Made by a program: the position numbers and the translations under genes
The notes under the pieces: model-generated
Seen by the model: only the letters and a program-made list of their open reading frames with translations
Told to the model about the DNA's origin: nothing
Database searches by the model: none
Shown here: piece by piece, positions 1-6,907 of the stretch
Numbering within the stretch: position 1 is the first letter of the stretch
How the letters are laid out: the number at the start of each line of letters is the position of its first letter
Source: Bacillota bacterium
Lineage (GTDB): Bacteria; Bacillota; Clostridia; Lachnospirales; Lachnospiraceae
Direction: 5' to 3'
Assembly: GCA_023414985.1 (NCBI GenBank)
Contig: JAEZLY010000066.1
Location: 1-26,989, forward strand
Length of the DNA: 26,989 nt

Positions 1-720
1 GTCAGAATGATACTGACCGGACAGGTATTTATGATTATGTCTGAGACTGCTACGATAGAACAGACTGAGGAAATCATCAAAGCGGCGGATGCCTACCTGT
101 ATGAGGAAGGGATCGGAGGCTATAAGCTGAATACGGATTTCAGGGAAGTAAAAGACGACCTTGGAAGAATGTTCGGATATGCATACGGCCATAAGGAAAA
201 CGGAGCCGTATTTGCTCATATGGCAGTCATGTATGCCAATGCACTTTTCAAGAGAGGCTTCGCTCGGGAGGGCTACAAAGCAATCCATACCTTATTCAGT
301 CATTGCAGTGATTTTACAAAAAGCAGGATCTATCCCGGTGTTCCGGAATATATCGGAGATAACGGAAGAGGACTCTATCATTACCTCACCGGTTCTGCAA
401 GCTGGCTGTTGCTGACTGTACTGACCGAGATGTTCGGAGTCAAAGGAGATATGGGAAATTTGATCCTGGAGCCCAAGCTTGTCAAAGAGCAGTTTGACTG
501 CAGTCATCAGGCCGAAGTTTCATTCGTCTTTGCTGACCGCGACTTAAGAATTGTTTATCACAATACTACTGCCAAGGAATATGGCTCTTACCAGGTCGGA
601 ACGATCACGATTGACGGCGTAACCTATGATAAAGCGGTACGTACCGGCTATATTGCCAGGGAATATATCGAAGCACTGGACAAAAACTGTGAGCACATCA
701 TTGAGGTTGAGCTGAATTAG
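1..720 (+). CDS. GH94-family glycoside phosphorylase, C-terminal part (5' truncated by window)
   Basis: The reading frame is open from base 1, so the true start lies outside the window and about 240 C-terminal residues are seen. The protein resembles the end of the (alpha/alpha)6 barrel and the C-terminal beta domain of glycoside hydrolase family 94, which cleaves beta-linked disaccharides or oligosaccharides with phosphate. Visible family-like blocks are GGYKLNTDF, DLGRMFGYAYGHKENGAVF, NGRGLYHYLTGSASW and the following LILEPKL. Substrate cannot be decided from this part: cellobiose, laminaribiose, chitobiose and beta-1,2-glucan phosphorylases are all possible. No signal peptide can be assessed, but the family is normally cytoplasmic and takes up imported oligosaccharides. 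A cupin gene follows 62 bp downstream on the same strand and probably shares the transcript. Confidence 0.85.
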   Translation, partial: VRMILTGQVFMIMSETATIEQTEEIIKAADAYLYEEGIGGYKLNTDFREVKDDLGRMFGYAYGHKENGAVFAHMAVMYANALFKRGFAREGYKAIHTLFSHCSDFTKSRIYPGVPEYIGDNGRGLYHYLTGSASWLLLTVLTEMFGVKGDMGNLILEPKLVKEQFDCSHQAEVSFVFADRDLRIVYHNTTAKEYGSYQVGTITIDGVTYDKAVRTGYIAREYIEALDKNCEHIIEVELN

Positions 721-782
721 GCGAGCCTGGAGAAAGAGTATAGTGCATAAGCGTACTATTGTGTGCGGAAATAGGAGGAAAG

Positions 783-1199
783 ATGAAGAAAGAATATATT
801 GACATTAGCTCCTATCAGGGAGAAGGATATCTGCCGATGATCGATTATGAGTCATGGCGGGTTGCGATATTAAGATACTGCGAAGAGCTGGAGGTGCAGA
901 ATCTGGCTACGATGCAGAAGCATGATGAGTCCGATGAAGTCTTCGTCCTGTTGGAAGGAAATTGTATCCTTTTTACCGGAGGGAATCAGGATAGTATCGG
1001 GGAGATCGATGCGGTTAAAATGGAGCCTCTTCAGCTATACAATGTGAAGAAGGGAACCTGGCATACCCATACGTTAGACCGGGCTGCTACTGTATTGATC
1101 GTAGAGAACAGGGATACCTGTGATATGAACTCTCCGACAGTGCGAATGAGCTCAGCTCAGACAGAACAGCTTCGTATCCTTTATCAGAAGGTAAATTGA
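783..1199 (+). CDS. small cupin-domain protein
   Basis: A 138-residue soluble protein with a single cupin fold. The first cupin motif is visible as HDESDEVFVLLEG (about residues 47-59) and the second as KKGTWHTHTL (about 88-97), which can provide the metal-binding His and Glu side chains. There is no signal peptide or membrane segment. The ATG at 783 is chosen because AGGAGG lies 4 bases upstream; a longer TTG start at 759 would put the ribosome site inside the gene. Single cupins of this size bind sugars, metals or small effectors, and the exact role is unknown. Lying just behind a GH94 phosphorylase, it may serve sugar metabolism, for example as an isomerase-like or sensing protein, but that is inference from position only. 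Confidence 0.75.
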   Translation: MKKEYIDISSYQGEGYLPMIDYESWRVAILRYCEELEVQNLATMQKHDESDEVFVLLEGNCILFTGGNQDSIGEIDAVKMEPLQLYNVKKGTWHTHTLDRAATVLIVENRDTCDMNSPTVRMSSAQTEQLRILYQKVN

Positions 1200-1217
1200 T
1201 CCTATACGGAATAACAT

Positions 1218-1308
1218 AAATTGAAAAAGACTGCTTCGTAGACCACCCTACCTGACCTGTTCTGCAGGACAGTTTGGAGAATGGTGATCGGACAGTCTTT
1301 TTCATTTT
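1218..1308 (+). terminator. long-stem transcription terminator
   Basis: The outer arms 1218-1233 and 1293-1308 pair at 15 of 16 positions (core GAAAAAGACTG with CAGTCTTTTTC), the 3' arm providing the T-run. Inside are a small hairpin CTGTTC-TGCA-GGACAG (1257-1272) and shorter pairings such as ACCA with TGGT. It closes the GH94-cupin transcript. The 59-base interior is unusually long for a simple terminator. Confidence 0.7.
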
Positions 1309-1391
1309 AGGGGTTCTGCTTATTCCTAAAATCTGTTTTATTCCCATAACCACAGAATATATTGTAATAATGAAACTCTGGGGTGTATTAC

Positions 1392-2756
1392 ATGCGTTAT
1401 CGATGGGAAGAAAGCTGTGATGTCAGAATCAGCAGCCATATGATGCAGGAGGAGAGCCGTTATATTAACCCGGCGGATATTAATCTGCTGCAGGGATATC
1501 AGATTGAAGCTTTTGCAACGGGTCTTAATGTACCGAGCTGTATGGATTTTGACGGAAACGGTGATATCATCGTGGCTGAGTCAGGTAGAAATACCGGAAG
1601 AGCAAGAATAATTAGACTTCGAAACGGAGAAAGGGAAGTGATTGCTGAGGATGATCGTGTTCCGATTATCGGTATCAGCTGTATCGGTCAGAATACTTAT
1701 CTATCGAACAAATGCCATATTACTGTGGTTGGTCCTGACAGACGAAAGCAGGATGTGATTTCAGGTCTGCCCAGCAACGGTGATTATGGAAACAGCAATG
1801 TTGTCTTAGGGAATGATAACAAAATTTACTGGGGGCAGGGAACGATTACAAATTCGGGAGTGGTCGGGACAGATAATCATTGGACCAAGGACTACTACCA
1901 GGAGCATGATTGCCCCGGTTCATATATTATTCTGAACGGACAGAATTACATGTCTCAAAACATCATGATCAGGGGAGAAGAAGTGACCTATACCGGAGCC
2001 TTCAGCGCCTTTGGAGAAAAAAATTATCAGTATGAGATCAGAAAACAATGTAACAAGCCGACTGGGAGTATTATGAGATCCAATTTAGATGGTTCGGGTC
2101 TGGAAACAGTAGTCTGGGGGCTCCGTTATCCGAGTCATATCAGATTTGACAGGAATTATCGTTTGTTTGCAGCCAATCAGGGCTTTGAAGAACGAGGGAG
2201 CCGGCCGATTGTTAATGCACCGGATGAGTTCCTCCTGATACAGCCTGAGAATTGGTACGGATGGCCGGATTATGCAGGAGGAGAGCCGGTAACCTTATCA
2301 AAATTTCGACCCGAGGGCGGAGTTCAACCGGAGTTTCTCTTGACCAATCATCCCGGAGTGCCACAGAAGCCGTATGCTGTTTTTCCACCCTATTCCGGGA
2401 TTATGGGCTTTGATTTTAATTATAATACCGGCTTTGGTCCATACGGTGATGCCTATATTGCGGAATGCGGCAACACGAATATAACGATAGGAGGGGAAAT
2501 AGCCTCCTTTGCAAGCTTTGGTCACAGAATTTCCAAAATAGATATGGGTACCGGAGGAATTACCACCTTTGCAATGAATAAGTCCGGCTTTCCGGCCTAC
2601 GTTGCCGGAGAAGGGGGTCTCGGGTCACCTGTCGATGTCGTATTTGGGCCTGACAGCGCTATGTATGTCCTAGATTGCGGTATCACTTCTAATAGTGACC
2701 CCAATTCCTACCTGCCAAATACCGGAGTAATCTGGAGAATAAGCAGGATCCGGTAA
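1392..2756 (+). CDS. beta-propeller protein, PQQ-dependent sugar (sorbosone) dehydrogenase-like
   Basis: A 454-residue protein with the blade-like repeats of the glucose/sorbosone dehydrogenase and NHL-type propellers: GYQIEAFATGLNVPSCMDFD near the start, then DIIVAESG, SIMRSNLDGSGLETVVWGLRYP, ENWYGWPDYAGGEP and SPVDVVFGPDSAMYVLDCG near the end. In known family members such a propeller oxidises sugars with PQQ, but many homologues in Firmicutes have no proven activity. No signal peptide is visible, so it looks cytoplasmic or coat-associated, which is odd because typical PQQ enzymes are exported. The ATG at 1392 is preferred: GGGGTG at 1380-1385 lies 6 bases before it; a GTG at 1383 would also be in frame. 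The gene stands alone between a terminator and the promoter of the next gene. Confidence 0.65.
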   Translation: MRYRWEESCDVRISSHMMQEESRYINPADINLLQGYQIEAFATGLNVPSCMDFDGNGDIIVAESGRNTGRARIIRLRNGEREVIAEDDRVPIIGISCIGQNTYLSNKCHITVVGPDRRKQDVISGLPSNGDYGNSNVVLGNDNKIYWGQGTITNSGVVGTDNHWTKDYYQEHDCPGSYIILNGQNYMSQNIMIRGEEVTYTGAFSAFGEKNYQYEIRKQCNKPTGSIMRSNLDGSGLETVVWGLRYPSHIRFDRNYRLFAANQGFEERGSRPIVNAPDEFLLIQPENWYGWPDYAGGEPVTLSKFRPEGGVQPEFLLTNHPGVPQKPYAVFPPYSGIMGFDFNYNTGFGPYGDAYIAECGNTNITIGGEIASFASFGHRISKIDMGTGGITTFAMNKSGFPAYVAGEGGLGSPVDVVFGPDSAMYVLDCGITSNSDPNSYLPNTGVIWRISRIR

Positions 2757-2829
2757 CTGTTTACTCCTGATTCTTTCATTGCCTAACTGCAGACTTGGCT
2801 TAAAATGTATGGAAAGGTAAGATATGCGA

Positions 2830-2858
2830 TTGACATTACAGGGTACTTTATATATAGT
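2830..2858 (+). promoter_or_regulatory. SigA promoter for the phosphoglycerol transferase gene
   Basis: TTGACA at 2830-2835, a 17-base spacer and TATAGT at 2853-2858. It lies downstream of the in-frame ATG at 2805, so that ATG cannot be the start on this transcript. An inverted repeat, GTACTTTA (2843-2850) and TAAAGTAC (2882-2889), flanks the -10 element and could be an operator. Confidence 0.7.
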
Positions 2859-2921
2859 GGAGAAAGGACAAAGTATCCTAATAAAGTACAGTTTTATATA
2901 CATAGTAAGGGGTTAATTCCA

Positions 2922-4916
2922 TTGAAAAAAATCGGACCTGCGATAAAAATGAATTGGAAGAGTAAGAGAAGCATCCCGGTATACCTGCTGCTGGTGTACT
3001 ATCTCTTTCTCGTATTCAGCTGCTTCGGACCTTCGGCCGGATCGGCCGGGAAGATTGCCGTATACAGTGCCATCGGCGTGCTGCTAACACTTTGGTATCT
3101 TTTGGAGATAAAAGATGTCAAATACATAAATAAGCTTCAAAACCGGATTGGTATAGGTCTCCTGTTTATGATGCCCATCGCGTCCTTTCTGATGGTAGAA
3201 ATGATGGTTAGTAATTTTAACAGGGAGATGTTTGAAAAATACAGCTTTTATAACCTGATCTGGTATTTTGCAGTCACCTTCCTGATTTATGCCTTTATCA
3301 GAAATATCAGAAGGACAGTTTTTATTAATACCATTGTAATCTATCTTGCCGCTGTATTGAATTATCTGGTCTATCTGTTCCGGGGTAATCCGATTATTCC
3401 AAGTGATTTATTGGCTTGGCAGACAGGGATGAGTGTAGCTTCCAATTATCAGATAAGCTTTTCGGAAGGCTTTCTGATTGCATCCACGCTTCTGTTTCTG
3501 CTTTTGGTCTGCGGCAGCAAGCTTGGACGTAAGGAAGGAAGTATGTCCATCGTCAGCAGACTGGCGGGCTTTGCGCTCTATTCCGTATTTGCGGTTATCA
3601 TATATACCGCATTTTTTCAAACAGATCTGATTAAATCAAAAATCAGGGTCATTGATTACTTTGCACCGAAGTATACCTATTGCGCATATGGCACGGCTTT
3701 CGGATTCGTAGCGAATATTGAAGCGATGGAGACAAAAGCTCCGGACGGCTATTCTACAGATCGGGTTAATCAACTACTGTCCGAAGCCGAAAAGAACACG
3801 GCTGAGCCGAAGAAGGATGGTACGAAGCCGAATATCATTGCAATTATGAACGAGTCCTATTCTGATTTGAGTCTGCTTGGAGATTATGAGACAAATATGG
3901 ACTATCATCCCTACACAAGATCTCTGAGGGAGAATACAACCCAGGGTAAACTATATGTATCCGTCTTTGGCGGAGCGACCAGTGATACAGAATACGAGTT
4001 TCTAACCGGCAACAGTATGGCAGTCATGCCACAGAACAGCGTTCCCTACCAGCAATTTGTTACGGCCCCGACTGCTTCCCTTGCAGCAACCCTTAAGGCA
4101 CAGGGATATTATAATATCGCGATCCATCCCTATCATGGCAGTGGGTATAAACGGGATCTGGTATATCCGCTTCTCGGCTTTGATGAATTCCTGACGATGG
4201 ATAATTTTACTGATCCGGGACTGATAAGGTCCTTTATCAGCGACAAGGCGAGCTATGCAAAGATCATAGAGGAATTTGAGAAGAAGGGGAAGGATAAGCC
4301 CCTGTTCCTGTTCAATGTTACCATGCAGAACCATGGCGGTTATTCGGGAGAACAGATCTTTGACGATGCGAATACTGTCCGCCTGACACAGCTTACCGGG
4401 TATCCGATGGTTGAGCAGTACTTAAGTCTCTTAAGACAGTCAGATCTTGCTTTTCAGACGTTAATTGATTATTTTTCGAAGATAGAGGAACCAACGATCA
4501 TATTACTGTTTGGCGACCATCAGCCGGTGGTATATTCGGATTTTAATAATCAGCAGGAGCAGCAGCTTAAGGATGGTATTTATCAGAACAGATATGAAGT
4601 TCCCTTCCTTATCTGGGCAAATTATGATATCAAAGAAGATGATGTGGACAGCATCAGTGCCAATTATCTTTCTTCTTATCTGCTTCAGACAGCAGGACTT
4701 AAAATGACGGCTTATAACGAGTATCTGCTGCAGCTTCGAAAGGAGATACCGGTAATCAATGCCTTATTCTATATTGATAAGGACAACCAATGTCATCGGT
4801 TTTCTGAGCAGACTCCTTATACAGGACTCATACAGGATTATCGTTATGTAGGATATAATTCTGCTCTGGATAAAAGGGGAAGGTTGACGGATTATTTTCA
4901 AATCAATTCCCCTTAA
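2922..4916 (+). CDS. LtaS/MdoB-type phosphoglycerol transferase (LTA synthase family sulfatase fold)
   Basis: A 664-residue membrane enzyme. About five transmembrane helices fill residues 20-235, followed by an extracellular alkaline-phosphatase/sulfatase-type domain. Likely catalytic features are Glu311 in MNESYSDL, Thr353 in FGGATSDTEYEFLTG as the covalent nucleophile, and Asp532-His533 in LFGDHQP as metal ligands; these match the Mn-binding layout of LtaS. In the family the reaction transfers glycerol-phosphate from phosphatidylglycerol onto lipoteichoic acid or a membrane glycan. The start is taken as TTG at 2922 because AAGGGG (2907-2912) sits 9 bases before it and the promoter at 2830 excludes the ATG at 2805; an ATG at 2949 has a poor ribosome site. 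The conserved EFLTGNSM segment suggests the glycan-modifying clade common in Clostridia, but the acceptor is unknown. Confidence 0.88.
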   Translation: MKKIGPAIKMNWKSKRSIPVYLLLVYYLFLVFSCFGPSAGSAGKIAVYSAIGVLLTLWYLLEIKDVKYINKLQNRIGIGLLFMMPIASFLMVEMMVSNFNREMFEKYSFYNLIWYFAVTFLIYAFIRNIRRTVFINTIVIYLAAVLNYLVYLFRGNPIIPSDLLAWQTGMSVASNYQISFSEGFLIASTLLFLLLVCGSKLGRKEGSMSIVSRLAGFALYSVFAVIIYTAFFQTDLIKSKIRVIDYFAPKYTYCAYGTAFGFVANIEAMETKAPDGYSTDRVNQLLSEAEKNTAEPKKDGTKPNIIAIMNESYSDLSLLGDYETNMDYHPYTRSLRENTTQGKLYVSVFGGATSDTEYEFLTGNSMAVMPQNSVPYQQFVTAPTASLAATLKAQGYYNIAIHPYHGSGYKRDLVYPLLGFDEFLTMDNFTDPGLIRSFISDKASYAKIIEEFEKKGKDKPLFLFNVTMQNHGGYSGEQIFDDANTVRLTQLTGYPMVEQYLSLLRQSDLAFQTLIDYFSKIEEPTIILLFGDHQPVVYSDFNNQQEQQLKDGIYQNRYEVPFLIWANYDIKEDDVDSISANYLSSYLLQTAGLKMTAYNEYLLQLRKEIPVINALFYIDKDNQCHRFSEQTPYTGLIQDYRYVGYNSALDKRGRLTDYFQINSP

Positions 4917-4931
4917 TAAAGTGAATTAGCT

Positions 4932-4970
4932 TCCGGCATCGTCACTCCGATGGACAATGCCGGATTTTTT
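4932..4970 (+). terminator. rho-independent terminator
   Basis: TCCGGCAT (4932-4939) pairs with ATGCCGGA (4957-4964) and is followed by T6. It ends the phosphoglycerol transferase transcript 15 bases after its stop. Confidence 0.9.
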
Positions 4971-5015
4971 ATTTCCTAGGAGTATGGAACTTCGACAGGA
5001 TTCTTCTGATCCCTT

Positions 5016-5042
5016 TAAGATGAGATTGAATTTGGTCGAATA
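5016..5042 (+). promoter_or_regulatory. candidate SigD (sigma-28) promoter for motAB
   Basis: TAAG (5016-5019), 15 bases, then GTCGAATA (5035-5042). This resembles the flagellar sigma consensus TAAA-N15-GCCGATAA (3 of 4 and 5 of 8 positions). It overlaps the SigA-type promoter at 5026-5054. Confidence 0.45.
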
Positions 5043-5054
5043 GAAGTATATAAT
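5026..5054 (+). promoter_or_regulatory. candidate SigA promoter for motAB
   Basis: TTGAAT (5026-5031), a 17-base spacer and a perfect TATAAT (5049-5054), about 40 bases before the motA start. It overlaps the SigD-like elements, so either polymerase form could be used. Confidence 0.55.
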
Positions 5055-5095
5055 GTCTGTATAGTATAGAATAACCGGATAGTGAGGACTAGAAT

Positions 5096-5872
5096 ATGGA
5101 TATATTTACGCTGATATTTATGGTTTTTGGTTTTGCGGCATTAATTGTGGCCTTTGTATTAGAGGGTGGTGTCGTGGGTGCTTTATTGCAGCCTACGGCT
5201 GCTATTATCGTCTTTGGAGGTCTGATCGGAGCAGTTGGCGTATCCTTTCCCGCTGATGTATTGAAGAGACTACCTAAGATTATCGGAGTGGTGGTACGAG
5301 GTGCTAAGGATGATCGCGGTGAGATTTTAGCAACACTGATCAGGTTATCAACAGTTGCAAGAAGAGATGGCTTACTGGCACTGGAACAGGAAATGGGTTC
5401 GGACGATCTGGACGAGTTCATGAAGACAGGTCTCAGACTGATTATTGACGGTGCAGATGAAGAGGTTTTAAAGCTGGCCCTGGAGACTAGAATTATCAAT
5501 ATGGAACATAGACATGAAAAGGGAATTGCTGTTTTTGAAGCAACAGGAGGATATGCACCTACGATGGGTGTTATCGGTACGGTTATGGGACTGGTGCACG
5601 TATTGGGAGATTTAAGCGAGCCGGACAAGCTGGGTGGAAAGATTGCGGTTGCTTTTATTGCTACTCTTTATGGTGTTGGTTCAGCAAATCTACTTTTCCT
5701 GCCTATTGCAACTAAGCTGAAGGAACTGAATTCAGAAGAAATCCTGGCTAAGAACATGATGATGGAAGGCTTGCAGCTGCTGCGAAGCGGTTCCAATCCT
5801 GCTTTTATGAAAGAACAGTTGAAAGGATACTTAGAAAATGAAAGCGAAACCGAAGCAGAAGAAGGAGAATAG
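5096..5872 (+). CDS. motA: flagellar motor stator protein MotA
   Basis: A 258-residue MotA/TolQ/ExbB-family protein. Five copies pair with two MotB to form the stator that couples ion flow to flagellar rotation. Two N-terminal membrane segments (about 3-22 and 30-52) precede a cytoplasmic loop with the charged patch AKDDRGE and RRDGLLALEQEM, and two further segments carry the conserved GGYAPTMGVIGTVMGL and IATLYGVGSANLLFLPIATKLK. The length is normal for the family. GAGG at 5084-5087 lies 8 bases before the ATG. The 3' end overlaps motB by 35 bases, suggesting translational coupling. Whether H+ or Na+ drives the motor cannot be read safely from this subunit. Confidence 0.95.
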   Translation: MDIFTLIFMVFGFAALIVAFVLEGGVVGALLQPTAAIIVFGGLIGAVGVSFPADVLKRLPKIIGVVVRGAKDDRGEILATLIRLSTVARRDGLLALEQEMGSDDLDEFMKTGLRLIIDGADEEVLKLALETRIINMEHRHEKGIAVFEATGGYAPTMGVIGTVMGLVHVLGDLSEPDKLGGKIAVAFIATLYGVGSANLLFLPIATKLKELNSEEILAKNMMMEGLQLLRSGSNPAFMKEQLKGYLENESETEAEEGE

Positions 5873-6740
5873 TGAACGTTGGTTGCTCACTTATTCGGAC
5901 TTGATTACTTTACTTATGATTCTGTTTATTCTGTTGTTTGCAATGAGTAATGTGGACAAAGAAAAATATGCACAGCTTTCGGAATCCTTGGGTTCCTCTA
6001 TGGGCCAGGGAGCAGGCATATTCAGCGGTTCTGACGGAGTCATTGAAGACGGCGGCGGTGATAACATCGTGGATATCGGTACTCCGAAGGGAGAAGGAGA
6101 TGGGAAGAACGACGGGAATATAACTGTTTCCGAGGCGCCCAGTGCTACCCCGGAGCCAAATGATAATGAGGTTTCCACGACTCCTGTACCAACTAAACAG
6201 CCTGAATCCGGAGGCTTAAAGGATATGCAGGATATCGGAGGCAGTCTGGACAGCCAGAGTGATATGAAGAACCTTGAGAACTATGTCAATGACATATTGA
6301 AAGACATGGGTGTCGGGATGTCAGCCAGTACACGCCTTACAGAAAGCGGATTGATGATTTCCTTCAATAACGATGTATTCTTTGACAGTGGACAGGATGT
6401 CTTAAAGGAAGGGATGAAGTCGGGATTGAATGATATTGCCAAATTGCTGAATAAGATTGATAATTCCATTATCATCGAGGGGCATACGGATAATGTACCG
6501 GTCGGTAAAGGGAATAAATATGTTTCCAACTGGCAGCTTTCCGCAGCCCGCGCAGCTAATGTAGCCAATTATCTGGTTGAGCAGGAAAAGGTAGACGGTT
6601 CCCGAATCTCAGCGATTGGTTACGGTGAATATCGTCCGATTGCCTCCAATGATACGAAGGAAGGCAGAAACCAGAACCGAAGAGTAGATATCATCATCCT
6701 GTATAACAGTCAGTCCGAGCTGAATTATAATAAAAAATAA
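5838..6740 (+). CDS. motB: flagellar motor stator protein MotB
   Basis: A 300-residue partner of MotA. A short basic cytoplasmic tail is followed by one membrane helix, RWLLTYSDLITLLMILFILL, in which Asp21 is the ion-binding residue. A Gly/Ser/Thr/Pro-rich linker follows (about residues 45-135) and is longer than usual. The C-terminal OmpA-type peptidoglycan-binding domain runs from about 160 to 295 (IIIEGHTDNVPVG, NWQLSAARAANVANYL, NRRVDIIIL). The ATG lies inside the end of motA with AAAGGA 11 bases upstream, so expression is probably coupled to motA. Confidence 0.95.
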   Translation: MKAKPKQKKENSERWLLTYSDLITLLMILFILLFAMSNVDKEKYAQLSESLGSSMGQGAGIFSGSDGVIEDGGGDNIVDIGTPKGEGDGKNDGNITVSEAPSATPEPNDNEVSTTPVPTKQPESGGLKDMQDIGGSLDSQSDMKNLENYVNDILKDMGVGMSASTRLTESGLMISFNNDVFFDSGQDVLKEGMKSGLNDIAKLLNKIDNSIIIEGHTDNVPVGKGNKYVSNWQLSAARAANVANYLVEQEKVDGSRISAIGYGEYRPIASNDTKEGRNQNRRVDIIILYNSQSELNYNKK

Positions 6741-6761
6741 ATACTGTAAAAAATACAGTAT
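6741..6761. repeat. short inverted repeat after motB
   Basis: ATACTGTA (6741-6748) and TACAGTAT (6754-6761) pair around a five-A loop directly after the motB stop. In the minus direction the loop reads as T residues. It may form part of the convergent termination region. Confidence 0.5.
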
Positions 6762-6767
6762 ATCTAT

Positions 6768-6872
6768 AGGCTGTTGTAAGATACTTAAAGCGGCGTAAGG
6801 TAAAAATAACAGTGCATTATGGGATGCCTGTTGTCTTTACCTTAACCGTCATAGAATATTTTTCAACAGCCT
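6768..6872. repeat. 105-base near-complete hairpin between convergent motB and ftsH
   Basis: Arms begin AGGCTGTTG (6768-6776) and end CAACAGCCT (6864-6872). Pairing resumes inside with AAGGTAAAAATAACAG (6797-6812) against CTGTTGTCTTTACCTT (6828-6843), tipped by GCAT-ATGC. Most of the rest also pairs, with mismatches and G-U pairs. It could be a bidirectional terminator, an RNA structure or the remnant of a miniature inverted-repeat element. No clear target-site duplication is seen. Confidence 0.6.
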
Positions 6873-6907
6873 TTACTTTAACTTATTAAATTAATTTTTT
6901 ATTTCAT

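Noticed and set aside
2805..2921. In-frame N-terminal extension of the phosphoglycerol transferase from ATG 2805
   Set aside because: A near-consensus promoter (2830-2858) lies inside it, there is no ribosome site at 2805, and AAGGGG fits the TTG at 2922.
5089..5628. 179-codon open frame on the minus strand inside motA
   Set aside because: Antisense shadow of a clear motA; low-complexity Ser/Pro/Thr composition and no family resemblance.
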